Shown here: in pieces, positions 1-8,829 of the stretch
Layout: every line of letters begins with the position of its first letter
Position numbering within the stretch: the first letter of the stretch is position 1
Source of the DNA: Herbiconiux oxytropis
GTDB lineage: Bacteria > Actinomycetota > Actinomycetes > Actinomycetales > Microbacteriaceae
Assembly (NCBI RefSeq): GCF_024979315.1
Contig: NZ_JANLCK010000002.1
Location: 530,984 to 594,983, forward strand
Reading direction: 5' to 3'
DNA length: 64,000 nucleotides
The notes under the pieces: model-generated
What the model was told of the DNA's origin: nothing
Seen by the model: the letters and a program-made list of their open reading frames with translations, nothing else
Databases searched by the model: none
Made by a program: the position numbers and the translations under genes

Positions 1-684
1 GATCGCCGCAACGTCGGGGCTCGTGAGGAGGCCGTCGACGGCCTCCTTGTCGCCGTTCAGCACGGTGAAGACTCCGTCGGGGAGCCCGGCGTCCTTCCAC
101 AGCCTCGCGAGCCAGAGCGCGGCGGAGGGATCCTTCTCGCTCGGCTTCACGACCACGGTGTTGCCGGCCGCGATGGCGATCGGGAAGAACCACATCGGCA
201 CCATGGCCGGGAAGTTGAAGGGACTGATGATGCCGACGACTCCGACGGGCTGCTTGGTGGAGTAGACGTCGATGCCGGTCGAGACCTGCTCGGAGTACTC
301 GCCCTTGAGGTGGTGGGCGAGCCCGGTCGCGAACTCCACGACCTCCTGGCCGCGGTTGATCTCACCGAGCGCGTCGGAGAGCTCCTTGCCGTGCTCGCTC
401 GTGATGATCTCGGCGAGCTCGCCCTTGCGGGCATCCAGGAGCTCGCGGAATCTGAACACGATCGACTGCCGCTTCGTGAGCGAGAGGTCGCGCCAGGCGG
501 GGAAGGCCGCTGCCGCGCTCGCGATGGCCGCGGCGATCTCGGCCTGATCGGCGAGGGCCACGCGCTTGGTCTCCACGCCGAGGGCGGGGTCGAAGACGGG
601 GGCGGTGCGGCCAGAGTGCGAGGGCGACTCGGCGCCCTCGATCCAGTGGGGCACGACGGGGAGTTCGGAGGTTTCGGTCGACAT
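1..684 (-). CDS. mmsA: CoA-acylating methylmalonate-semialdehyde dehydrogenase, N-terminal part (cut by window edge)
   Basis: The first 228 residues are present; the catalytic-Cys half lies outside the window. The reading frame continues to base 1. The segment ISPFNFPAMVPMWFFPIAIA followed by VVKPSEKDPSA is typical of the MmsA/IolA branch of aldehyde dehydrogenases rather than of succinate-semialdehyde or betaine-aldehyde enzymes. The family oxidises malonate or methylmalonate semialdehyde with NAD+ and CoA to acetyl- or propionyl-CoA in valine and inositol breakdown. The ATG at 684 is the only good start before the protein aligns with the family (TSELPVVPHWIEG). No partner gene is visible on this side; the next gene is a glutathione peroxidase on the same strand, starting about 120 bases upstream. 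Confidence 0.85.
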   Translation of the reverse strand, partial: MSTETSELPVVPHWIEGAESPSHSGRTAPVFDPALGVETKRVALADQAEIAAAIASAAAAFPAWRDLSLTKRQSIVFRFRELLDARKGELAEIITSEHGKELSDALGEINRGQEVVEFATGLAHHLKGEYSEQVSTGIDVYSTKQPVGVVGIISPFNFPAMVPMWFFPIAIAAGNTVVVKPSEKDPSAALWLARLWKDAGLPDGVFTVLNGDKEAVDGLLTSPDVAAI

Positions 685-808
685 GCCCCGAGGCTACGGT
701 CGGCGCGGAGCGCGAGCGGTGCCAGAGTGTCGAACGACGGATGCCGCGGTGCACGATCTGGCAGCGCTCTGGCACCGATCTGCCACAGCGCTCGCGATCG
801 TCTCCCGA

Positions 809-1285
809 TCAGGCGGGGAGCGCTGCCTCGATCGCGGCGATGATCGCGGGGTCGTCCGGCACCGTGGAGGGGCGGAACCGCTGCACGCCGGAGGGCGTCA
901 CGAGGAACTTCTCGAAGTTCCACGTGACCCGCCCGGCCTTGCCCTCGGCATCCGGTGTCTCGGTGAGCGACTTGTAGAGCGGATGCGCCGCGCGGCCGTT
1001 CACCTTGACCTTCTCGAACATGGGGAAGGTGATTCCCCACGTCATCGAGCAGTACTGCTTGATCTTCTCCGTGTCGCCGAGCTCCTGCAGGAACTGGTTG
1101 CTCGGGAAGCCGAGCACCGTGAAGCCGCGGTCGCCGTAGCGCTTCTGCAGCTCCTCGAGCGTCTCGTACTGCGGAGCGAGCCCGCAGCGCGACGCCACGT
1201 TCACGATGAGCCTCACCGGCGCGAAGTCGGCCAGGGTGGCGGGGGCGCCGTCGATCGTGGTCAGGGGGATCTCGTCGAGGTTCAC
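809..1285 (-). CDS. Glutathione peroxidase-family thiol peroxidase (BsaA/Gpx-like)
   Basis: A 158-residue protein of normal family length, expected to reduce hydrogen and organic peroxides in the cytoplasm, in actinobacteria probably with thioredoxin. The peroxidatic Cys is in NVASRCGLAPQYETLEEL, the Gln is in FPSNQF and the Trp-Asn pair in WNFEKF, which together form the Gpx tetrad. The Cys often found in FPCNQF is Ser here, but a Cys remains in IKQYCSMTW, the usual resolving position of two-cysteine Gpx enzymes. The GTG at 1285 is preferred. An ATG at 1354 would overlap the divergent transporter and add 23 residues unlike the family. Confidence 0.85.
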   Translation of the reverse strand: MNLDEIPLTTIDGAPATLADFAPVRLIVNVASRCGLAPQYETLEELQKRYGDRGFTVLGFPSNQFLQELGDTEKIKQYCSMTWGITFPMFEKVKVNGRAAHPLYKSLTETPDAEGKAGRVTWNFEKFLVTPSGVQRFRPSTVPDDPAIIAAIEAALPA

Positions 1286-1336
1286 GCGCGCTACTCTACG
1301 CCCGTCGCCCGCGAGCCCACCCGGCAGAATGGTCGG

Positions 1337-2653
1337 ATGACAGGCAGCCTGCACGAACAGCGCGACGAGCGGGCGCGCGTGCAGCGGCGCACCCTCGCGG
1401 TGGTGGTGCTGAGCCAGGTGCTCGGCGGTGCGGGGCTGGCCGCGGGAGTGACCGTCGGCGCCCTGCTGGCCCAGGAGATGCTCGGCTCCGAGAGCCTCGC
1501 CGGAGTCTCGACCGCGCTGTTCACGCTCGGCTCGGCGCTCACGGCGTACGTCATCGGCCGCATCACGCAGCGCTCGGGCCGGCGCCTCGGCCTCGGCATC
1601 GGGTTCGCGGCGGGCGGGCTCGGCGCGATCGGCATCGTGGTGGCCGCGGTCACAGGCGGCGTGGTGCTGCTGTTCGTGAGCCTGTTCGTCTACGGCGCGG
1701 GCACCGCCACCAACCTGCAGGCGCGCTACGCGGGCACGGATCTCGCCACGCCGGCCCGCCGAGGCACCGCGGTGAGTATCGCCCTGGTCTCCACCACCGT
1801 CGGAGCCGTCGCCGGCCCCAACCTCGTGGAGCCGCTCGGCGAGCTCGCGCTCGGCCTCGGCATCCCGGCGCTCGCGGGCCCGTTCCTGCTCGCGGCGGCG
1901 GCGTACCTCGCGGCCGGCGCGGTGCTCCTTGTGCTCCTCCGCCCCGATCCTCTCCTCCTGGCGCGCCGCCTCGACGCGGCGTCGGCCTCCGCCGCCGTTT
2001 CTGCGCCTGCTGCCGCGCCTGCGCGCGGGCGGGTGTCAGCGCCCAGCGCGAGCGCCCCGCCTCCGCCCCCGCCCCGCCCGGGCACGGGTGCCTACGTGGG
2101 CGCCGCCGTCATGGTCCTCACCCAGATCGCGATGGTCGCCATCATGACCATGACCCCCGTGCACATGCGCGCCCATCACCACGACCTCGGCGACGTGGGC
2201 CTCGTGATCGGCGTCCACATCGGTGCGATGTACCTCCCCTCCCTCGTCACCGGTGCGCTCGTCGACCGCATCGGCCGCACGCCCATGGCGATCGCGGCGG
2301 GGGTCACCCTCCTCGCCGCGGGCATCACGGCGGCCCTCGCCCCGGGAGACGACCTCCTCCTGCTGATCGTCGCCCTGGCTCTGCTCGGCCTCGGCTGGAA
2401 CTTCGGCCTCATCGCCGGGACCGCCCTCGTGGTCGACAACACGGTGCCGGCCAACCGCGCCCGCGTGCAGGGCACCCTCGACGTGCTCATCGCGCTCTCG
2501 GGCGCCGGCGCCGGGGTCATGTCGGCGGCGGTGATGGCCGGCACGAGCTACTCGGTGCTCTCGCTCGCCGGCGGCGTGCTCGCCCTCCTCCTCATCCCCG
2601 TCCTCCTCTGGGCCCGCGGTCGCGCCCCGTCCCCGCCCCCGCCCCCGACTTGA
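1337..2653 (+). CDS. Major facilitator superfamily transporter
   Basis: A 438-residue membrane protein with about twelve hydrophobic segments in two halves, joined by an Ala/Pro-rich loop (about residues 215-255, including PPPPPPRPG). The loop IGRITQRSGRRLG and the related LVDRIGRTPM in the second half match the MFS loop 2-3 signature. The substrate cannot be read from sequence; the overall look is of a drug or metabolite exporter. It is divergent from the glutathione peroxidase gene with only about 50 bases between starts. The TGA stop lies inside the left arm of a dispersed palindromic repeat, so the last codons are made by that element. Confidence 0.8.
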   Translation: MTGSLHEQRDERARVQRRTLAVVVLSQVLGGAGLAAGVTVGALLAQEMLGSESLAGVSTALFTLGSALTAYVIGRITQRSGRRLGLGIGFAAGGLGAIGIVVAAVTGGVVLLFVSLFVYGAGTATNLQARYAGTDLATPARRGTAVSIALVSTTVGAVAGPNLVEPLGELALGLGIPALAGPFLLAAAAYLAAGAVLLVLLRPDPLLLARRLDAASASAAVSAPAAAPARGRVSAPSASAPPPPPPRPGTGAYVGAAVMVLTQIAMVAIMTMTPVHMRAHHHDLGDVGLVIGVHIGAMYLPSLVTGALVDRIGRTPMAIAAGVTLLAAGITAALAPGDDLLLLIVALALLGLGWNFGLIAGTALVVDNTVPANRARVQGTLDVLIALSGAGAGVMSAAVMAGTSYSVLSLAGGVLALLLIPVLLWARGRAPSPPPPPT

Positions 2654-2732
2654 CAGTACCTGCGCCCAAAGCCGCCGACTTGGCACATCTTGTGTCAAGT
2701 GGCCGGCTATAGGCACAGCTACTGTCAAGTCG
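2646..2732. repeat. Dispersed intergenic palindromic element, full-length copy
   Basis: Core near-palindrome ACTTGGCACATCTTGTGTCAAGT is at 2678-2700. It is flanked by outer arms GACTTGACAGTACCTGCGCC (from 2647) and GGCACAGCTACTGTCAAGTC (to 2731), which are inverted copies of each other. The core and one arm recur at 35544-35607 and, in reverse, at 59187-59243. It sits between the MFS gene, whose stop codon it supplies, and the MarP-like gene. No open reading frame or transposase is associated. Confidence 0.85.
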
Positions 2733-2792
2733 ATGCCGGCCCGGGCCTCCTCTCAGGTGGGCCCGGACGCCGCCGCCTAGCATGAGCGGCAC

Positions 2793-3986
2793 ATGGAACT
2801 CTTCGTCGACATCGTGCTGCTCGTGATCGCCCTCCTCGCCGTCGCGGCGGGCTGGCGCCGCGGCGCCCTCGTGACCGCGGCCTCGCTCGCGGGCATCGTG
2901 GCGGGCGCCCTCCTCGCGACCCTCGCCGCCCCTCCGCTCGTCGAGTGGCTCGCCACCGTCGGCTGGGCCGAGGCCTGGCAGCGCGCCGTGGCGGCCGGCC
3001 TCGTGCTCATCCTGAGCATCTCCATCGCGATCGGCCTCCTCACCCTCCTGGCGCGACTCCTCCGCGGTGTCATCGGTGTCGTGAAGATCGGCCGCGGCAT
3101 CGACTCGCTCGGCGGTGCCGTGCTCGGCCTCCTCACCTGGGGCGTCGTGGTGTGGCTCCTCGCCGGCCTCCTGCAGTCCACCGGCATCCTCCCCGTCACG
3201 CAGCTCGTGCAGAGCTCGAAGGTGGTCGCCACCCTCGACGCGATCGCGCCCGTGCCCTCCCAGACGGCCCTCGGCACCATCGGCGAGGCGCTCGACGACT
3301 CGGGCTTCCCCGAGGTCTTCGCCTTCGACTCCGAGACCATCCAGGGCGCCCCACCGCCAGACCCCGATGTCCCGGACGCCGTCAACGCGGCGGCCGGCTC
3401 GGTGGTCAAGGTGCTCTCCTCGGCCCCCCGCTGCGGCAGCGACGCCGAGGGCAGCGGCTGGGTCGTGGCCGACGACCGCATCGTCACCAACGCCCACGTC
3501 GTCTCCGGCTCCGACGAGCTCTTCGTGCAGGTCGGCGGCATCGGGCGCCTCCTCGACGCCGAGCTCGTGGTGTTCGACCCCGACCGCGACCTCGCGGTGC
3601 TCGCCGTGCCCGGCCTCGACGCCGCCCCCCTCCCGCTCGGCACCGAGCTCCTCGCGGGAGACTCCGCGGTGGTGGCCGGCTTCCCCGAGAACGGCTCCTA
3701 CAAGACGGTCTCGTCCCGCGTGCGCGAGGTGCTCACCGCGGTGGGCAGCGACATCTACGAGGCGGATCCGGTGACCCGCGAGATCTACTCACTCCGCTCC
3801 GACATCCGTCCGGGCAATTCCGGTGGACCCCTGTTCGACGTGAGCGGGCAGGTCGTGGGCATCGTCTTCGCCCGCTCCACCCTCGATGCGGAGACCGGCT
3901 ACGCGATGACTCTCGACGAAGCCGCCCCCGTGCTCGAGGCCGTCTCCTCGAGCGAGCCCGTGGCATCCGGAGCCTGCTCGGGCTGA
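2793..3986 (+). CDS. marP: MarP-like membrane-anchored serine protease (CvpA domain plus trypsin-fold)
   Basis: 397 residues, the same length as the mycobacterial acid-resistance protease MarP (Rv3671c). Residues 1-130 form a CvpA/colicin-V-type four-helix membrane domain. Residues about 195-385 are a trypsin-like domain whose catalytic His235 (TNAHVV), Asp264 (FDPDRDLAV) and Ser343 (RPGNSGGPL) fall at the same numbers as the MarP triad. Cys214 and Cys395, the only cysteines in the protease part, match the redox-sensitive disulfide known in MarP. The family acts outside the membrane and is needed for intracellular pH control in mycobacteria; here the role is inferred from homology. It stands alone between the palindromic repeat and a VOC gene. 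Confidence 0.88.
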   Translation: MELFVDIVLLVIALLAVAAGWRRGALVTAASLAGIVAGALLATLAAPPLVEWLATVGWAEAWQRAVAAGLVLILSISIAIGLLTLLARLLRGVIGVVKIGRGIDSLGGAVLGLLTWGVVVWLLAGLLQSTGILPVTQLVQSSKVVATLDAIAPVPSQTALGTIGEALDDSGFPEVFAFDSETIQGAPPPDPDVPDAVNAAAGSVVKVLSSAPRCGSDAEGSGWVVADDRIVTNAHVVSGSDELFVQVGGIGRLLDAELVVFDPDRDLAVLAVPGLDAAPLPLGTELLAGDSAVVAGFPENGSYKTVSSRVREVLTAVGSDIYEADPVTREIYSLRSDIRPGNSGGPLFDVSGQVVGIVFARSTLDAETGYAMTLDEAAPVLEAVSSSEPVASGACSG

Positions 3987-4002
3987 GCCACACACGGGTA
4001 TG

Positions 4003-4031
4003 TGTACACCGTTCACATGTTCTGCTAGCGT
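4003..4031 (+). promoter_or_regulatory. Possible promoter of the VOC gene at 4061
   Basis: TGTACA (4003-4008) and TAGCGT (4026-4031) are spaced 17 bases apart and end 29 bases before the ATG. TAGCGT-type -10 boxes are common in actinobacteria. The -35 overlaps the palindrome GTGTACAC. This is suggestive only. Confidence 0.35.
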
Positions 4032-4060
4032 GTGCTCCACACCGACCAGAGGAGAGCGCG

Positions 4061-4474
4061 ATGACCACCCTGAACCCGTACATCAACTTCCGTGGCGAGG
4101 CCCGGGCCGCAGGCGAGTTCTACCACTCGGTCTTCGGCGGCGAGCTCATCCGCAACACCTTCGCCGAGTTCCAGACGCCCACCGAGGAGGGGGAGCAGGA
4201 GTGGATCATGCACTCCCAGCTCACCACCGAGGGCGGTCTCGTGCTCATGGTCTCGGATGTGCCGACCGGCATGGAGTACGACCCCGGCAACAACATCTCG
4301 GTCTCCCTGAGCGGCGAGAGCGAGGCGGAGCTGCGCGGCTACTTCGACAAGCTCGCCGAGGGCGGCACGATCGAGCTCCCGCTCGAGAAGGCTCCCTGGG
4401 GCGACTTCTTCGGCCAGGTGAGCGACCGCTTCGGCATCCACTGGCTCGTCAACGTGACGAACCCGGCCTCGTAG
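4061..4474 (+). CDS. VOC-family (PhnB/glyoxalase-like) protein
   Basis: A 137-residue single-domain protein of the vicinal-oxygen-chelate superfamily, PhnB-like branch: it starts with LNPYINFRGEARAAGEFY and contains the typical WGDFFGQVSDRFGIHWLVN ending. PhnB-type proteins form dimers; many have no known substrate and act in resistance or metabolism. The ATG at 4061 follows GGAGAG seven bases upstream. It is monocistronic, convergent with a small unknown gene 9 bases downstream. Confidence 0.85.
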   Translation: MTTLNPYINFRGEARAAGEFYHSVFGGELIRNTFAEFQTPTEEGEQEWIMHSQLTTEGGLVLMVSDVPTGMEYDPGNNISVSLSGESEAELRGYFDKLAEGGTIELPLEKAPWGDFFGQVSDRFGIHWLVNVTNPAS

Positions 4475-4483
4475 CGGATCGGG

Positions 4484-4780
4484 TTACTTGGAGGCCTTCT
4501 TGTCGGCGCGCTTCTTCTCCAGCGCCTCCTTCTCGGCCTTCAGCGACGCCACGGTCGACGCGTCGAGCCCGGGGTCCGGCAGCTCCACGAATGCGCTCGA
4601 CGCGCCCGTGCGCGAGTGCAGCACCGAGTCGTAGTGGATGACGGCGGCGCGCACGCGGGCGGTCGCCCGATCGCGCTTGCCACGGTTCGACTTCGGGTCC
4701 TCGAGCACTGCGACATGCTTCTCGAGGGCCTTGGTGAGTTCTTTCAGGACCGTTCGGGTCTTCTTCGCCATGGGCGACAT
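4484..4780 (-). CDS. Small lysine-rich conserved hypothetical protein
   Basis: 98 residues, highly charged, with Lys-rich ends (MAKKTRTVLK at the start, EKKRADKKASK at the end) and helical heptad-like stretches that suggest a coiled-coil or nucleic-acid-binding protein. No recognised domain. GGAGG six bases before the ATG at 4780 supports this start; MAKK three codons later is the alternative. It is divergent from the APC permease gene with about 60 bases between starts. Confidence 0.65.
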   Translation of the reverse strand: MSPMAKKTRTVLKELTKALEKHVAVLEDPKSNRGKRDRATARVRAAVIHYDSVLHSRTGASSAFVELPDPGLDASTVASLKAEKEALEKKRADKKASK

Positions 4781-4839
4781 TATGCCCCTCCGAGGTTAAC
4801 GGGCCACCGCTCGGCCGATTCATGGAGCATGCTGGGCAC

Positions 4840-6321
4840 ATGACCACGACGGCGCAGTCGACAGGCACCCCCGAGACCCCCGAGCTCAAGAAGGTGATGG
4901 GGCCCAAGCTGCTGCTGCTGTTCATCATCGGCGACATCCTCGGCACCGGCATCTACGCCCTCACCGGCCAGGTCGCGGCGGAGGTGGGTGGCGCCGCATG
5001 GCTCCCCTTCATCGTGGCCTTCGTGGTGGCCACCATCACGGCCTGCTCCTACCTCGAGCTCGTCACGAAGTTCCCGCAGGCGGCCGGTGCCGCGCTCTAT
5101 GCGCACAAGGCGTTCGGCATCCACTTCGTGACCTTCCTCATCTGCTTCACGGTCATGTCGTCGGGCATCACCTCCGCCTCTGCCGCGGCCGGTGCCTTCG
5201 CGAGCAACTTCGTGATCGGCTTCGGGCTCGGCGAGGGGCCGGGGCTCGCGCTCCTGATCGCGCTGTCGTTCATGATCCTGATCGCGGCCGTGAATCTCCG
5301 CGGCGTGGCCGAGAGCGTGGGGCTCAACGTCGTGCTCACCCTCGTGGAGCTCTCGGGTCTCCTGCTCGTGATCTTCATCAGCTTCTTCGCCATCTTCGGC
5401 GGGCAGGCCGACTTCTCCCGGGTGGTCGCCTTCGACACCCCCGACGACAAGAACGTCTTCCTCGCCATCTCGACGGCCACGTCTCTCGCCTTCTTCGCGA
5501 TGGTGGGGTTCGAGGACTCGGTCAACATGGCCGAGGAGACGAAGAACCCCTCGAAGATCTTCCCGCGGACCATGCTCACCGGCCTCGGCATCACCGCCGT
5601 CGTCTACGTGCTGATCTCGATCGTGGCGGTGGCGATCGTGCCGGTGGGCGAGCTCGCCGGCAACGACACCCCGCTCGTCACGGTGGTGCAGACGGCGGCA
5701 CCCGACTTCCCGATCTCGGCGCTCATCCCCTTCATCTCGCTGTTCGCCGTCGCCAACTCGGCGCTCATCAACATGATGATGGCGAGCCGCCTGCTCTACG
5801 GCATGAGCAAGCAGGGCGTGCTGCCGCCGTTCCTGTCACGGGTGCTGCCGAAGCGCCGCACGCCGTGGGCCGCGATCCTGTTCACCACGGTGATCGCCCT
5901 CGCGCTCACCTCGTACGTCTCGATCGACCCCGCCAACCCCATCGCCGTGCTGCTCGGCGGCACCACGTCACTGCTGCTGCTCGCGGTGTTCGCGGTCGTC
6001 AACGTGTGCGTGCTGATCCTGCGCAGGAAGCCGGTCGAGCACAAGCACTTCCGCACCCCCACGGCCCTTCCCATCATCGGCGCGATCGCATGCCTCTACC
6101 TCGTGTTCCCGTGGACCTCCGGTCGCCCCGTCGACCAGTACCTCATCGCGGGCATCCTGCTGGCCATCGGCATACTGCTCTGGGCGGTGACCTACCTGCA
6201 TCGCCGGAAGAGCGGCTACGGCGGAGCGGCCGCGCTCGACACCACAGCCCTCAAGGTCGTCGCCCAGGATCCCGCCAAGGCCGACCCGGCACCGCCGCGT
6301 CGTGACAACATCGAGGGATGA
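4840..6321 (+). CDS. APC-superfamily amino acid permease
   Basis: A 493-residue transporter with about twelve membrane helices. The first helix carries IGDILGTGIYALTGQVAAEV, the unwound-helix Gly-rich motif of APC amino acid transporters. Later FAMVGFEDSVNMAEETKNPS matches the helix 6 region of the cationic amino acid transporter type. Exact substrate unknown. An in-frame ATG at 4822 would add six residues. Its stop overlaps the start of the aldo/keto reductase gene by four bases (ATGA), so the two are probably translated together. Confidence 0.85.
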   Translation: MTTTAQSTGTPETPELKKVMGPKLLLLFIIGDILGTGIYALTGQVAAEVGGAAWLPFIVAFVVATITACSYLELVTKFPQAAGAALYAHKAFGIHFVTFLICFTVMSSGITSASAAAGAFASNFVIGFGLGEGPGLALLIALSFMILIAAVNLRGVAESVGLNVVLTLVELSGLLLVIFISFFAIFGGQADFSRVVAFDTPDDKNVFLAISTATSLAFFAMVGFEDSVNMAEETKNPSKIFPRTMLTGLGITAVVYVLISIVAVAIVPVGELAGNDTPLVTVVQTAAPDFPISALIPFISLFAVANSALINMMMASRLLYGMSKQGVLPPFLSRVLPKRRTPWAAILFTTVIALALTSYVSIDPANPIAVLLGGTTSLLLLAVFAVVNVCVLILRRKPVEHKHFRTPTALPIIGAIACLYLVFPWTSGRPVDQYLIAGILLAIGILLWAVTYLHRRKSGYGGAAALDTTALKVVAQDPAKADPAPPRRDNIEG

Positions 6322-7247
6322 GAACCGCCCCGCTTCCCCGCACCGACCTCGTCGCCTCCACCCTCATCCTGGGGCTGATGCGCATCGAAGCGCTGTCGAA
6401 CGAGGAGATCCGCACACTGGTGCGCACCGCGCTCGACGCCGGCATCACGGTCTTCGACCACGCCGACATCTACGGGTCCGAGCGCCACGGCTGCGAGTCC
6501 CGGTTCGGCGAGGCCGTCTCGTTCGCCCCCGCCGAGCGGGAGCGCGTGCTCGTGCAGTCGAAGGTGGGCATCCGAGACGGCTACTTCGACTTCTCGGCCG
6601 AGCACATCCTGCGAAGCGTCGACGAGTCGCTCGCAGCCCTCCGGCTCGAGCACCTCGACCTCCTGCTGCTGCACCGCCCCGACGCCCTCGTGGAGCCGGA
6701 CGAGGTCGCCTCGGCCTTCGACGAACTGCAGGCCGCGGGCAAGGTGCGGCACTTCGGCGTCTCGAACCACACGCCCGGCCAGATCGAGCTGCTGCAGCGC
6801 TCCGTGCGCCAGCCGCTTGCGGTCGACCAGGTTCAGCTGAGCATCGCCCACGCCCCGCTGATCGCCGCCGGAGTGGCCGCGAACATGTCCGAGGAGTCTC
6901 AGTCGGTCGACCGCGACAACGGCCTGCTCGACTACAGCCGACTGCACGACATCACCCTGCAGGCCTGGTCGCCGTTCCAGAGCGCCGCGACCGGGCGGGT
7001 CTTCCTCGGCGACCGCGAGCACTACGGAGCGCTCAACGACGAACTCGACGCCTTGGCCGCCGCCTACGGCGTCACCCCGACCGCCATCGCCGTGGCGTGG
7101 ATCACCCGCCATCCGGCCGCCATCCAGGTGGTCGTCGGCAGCACGACCCCGCAGCGCATCGCGGATGCCGTGGCCGGCTCCGAGCTCCCCCTCACCCGCC
7201 CCGAGTGGTACCGCCTCTTCAGCGCGTCCGGTCACCTGCTCCCCTGA
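6318..7247 (+). CDS. Aldo/keto reductase (YdhF-like)
   Basis: A 309-residue NADPH-dependent oxidoreductase with a TIM-barrel fold. The family tetrad is visible: Asp and Tyr in FDHADIYG, Lys in VLVQSKVGI, His in DLLLLHRPD. Cofactor-binding VVVGSTTPQRIADAV is near the C-terminus. The layout matches the YdhF group of monomeric aldo/keto reductases. The substrate is unknown. The start overlaps the permease stop, suggesting one transcript. Its 3' end overlaps the convergent macrodomain gene by 29 bases. Confidence 0.87.
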   Translation: MRTAPLPRTDLVASTLILGLMRIEALSNEEIRTLVRTALDAGITVFDHADIYGSERHGCESRFGEAVSFAPAERERVLVQSKVGIRDGYFDFSAEHILRSVDESLAALRLEHLDLLLLHRPDALVEPDEVASAFDELQAAGKVRHFGVSNHTPGQIELLQRSVRQPLAVDQVQLSIAHAPLIAAGVAANMSEESQSVDRDNGLLDYSRLHDITLQAWSPFQSAATGRVFLGDREHYGALNDELDALAAAYGVTPTAIAVAWITRHPAAIQVVVGSTTPQRIADAVAGSELPLTRPEWYRLFSASGHLLP

Positions 7248-7746
7248 GCGCCGCGCGGAACTCGTCGAGCATCTCGTCGCTGAAGAGCGCGAACGACACG
7301 CGTCCCTCGTAAGGGCTCGCGGCGACCGTGTCCACGGCGATCCGAGCGGCGCCCGCAGCGGGCCAGCCGTAGACGCCGGCGCTGATCGCGGGGAACACCA
7401 CCGACGAAGCCCCGAGGGCGCCCGCCACCTCGAGCGAGCGCCGGTAGGACGACGCGAGCACGGCGGATCGGTCCTCCCGCTCGCTGAAGACGGGCCCGAC
7501 GGTGTGGATGACCCAGCGCGCCGGCAGGCGGCCCGCGGTCGTCGCGACGGCCTCGCCCGCGGGGAGTCCGTCCGGCCAGTCGGTGCGACGCAGCTCGCGG
7601 CACGCGGCGAGGATCTCGGGGCCTCCGCGCCGGTGGATCGCGCCATCGACGCCACCGCCGCCCAGCAGCGAGCTGTTCGCGGCGTTCACCACCGCATCCG
7701 CTTCGACGGTCGTGATGTCGGTGCGCAGGAGCTCGATCGGCCTCAT
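7219..7746 (-). CDS. Macrodomain protein, probable O-acetyl-ADP-ribose deacetylase
   Basis: 175 residues forming one macrodomain of the MacroD/YmdB type. The ADP-ribose-binding signature VNAANSSLLGGGGVDGAIH is complete, and SAGVYGWP supplies the second phosphate-binding loop. The family hydrolyses O-acetyl-ADP-ribose or removes ADP-ribose from proteins. It is downstream of purQ on the same strand with a gap of about 50 bases, so it may be read from the pur transcript. Convergent 29-base overlap with the aldo/keto reductase gene. Confidence 0.88.
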   Translation of the reverse strand: MRPIELLRTDITTVEADAVVNAANSSLLGGGGVDGAIHRRGGPEILAACRELRRTDWPDGLPAGEAVATTAGRLPARWVIHTVGPVFSEREDRSAVLASSYRRSLEVAGALGASSVVFPAISAGVYGWPAAGAARIAVDTVAASPYEGRVSFALFSDEMLDEFRAALRGAGDRTR

Positions 7747-7797
7747 GCGGCCGACCCTACGCCGACCATCCGCCCGGCGGGCAGGGACGGCGCGGGT

Positions 7798-8495
<698 letters not shown>

Positions 8496-8499
<4 letters not shown>

Positions 8500-8789
8500 G
8501 CGAGGGCCCCGGATGCGCCGGCGCCGCTGTGCGCACCCGACTCATCGAGCACCGTGATGTCGACGACGTCTTCGATCACACCGTTCGAGAGCAGGTCGTC
8601 GGCGATCGCGCGCACCGAGGCGAGCACCTCGGCGTCGACGGCGCCCTCGACGGTCAGCTCGAAGCGCTTGCCGACGCGCACGTCGCTGAAGGCGGTGTTG
8701 CCGAGCCGCGCGAGCGCACCGGCGACGGCCTTGCCCTGCGGATCGAGGAGTTCGGCTTTGGGCATGACGTCGACGACGATCTTCGGCAC
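8496..8789 (-). CDS. purS: Phosphoribosylformylglycinamidine synthase subunit PurS
   Basis: A 97-residue small subunit that bridges PurQ and the short-form PurL. It begins [20 protein letters not shown], typical of PurS, then [12 protein letters not shown]. The C-terminal tail rich in Ala, Gly and Ser is slightly longer than usual. The GTG start at 8789 has AGGAG seven bases upstream. It is translationally coupled to purQ. The AAA/LuxR regulator gene ends 40 bases upstream on the same strand, so a separate purS promoter would have to lie in or near the end of that gene. Confidence 0.93.
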
Positions 8790-8829
8790 GTGATTGCTCC
8801 TGCAGTCGGGCGGAGGGGACCCGCCCAGT

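Noticed and set aside
566..1336. N-terminal extension of the MFS protein by about 257 codons
   Set aside because: It runs antisense through the glutathione peroxidase and mmsA starts, has no recognisable domain, and a sensible ATG lies at 1337.
8790..8829. Separate purS promoter
   Set aside because: Only 40 bases separate the regulator stop from purS and no convincing -35/-10 pair was visible, so I left it out.
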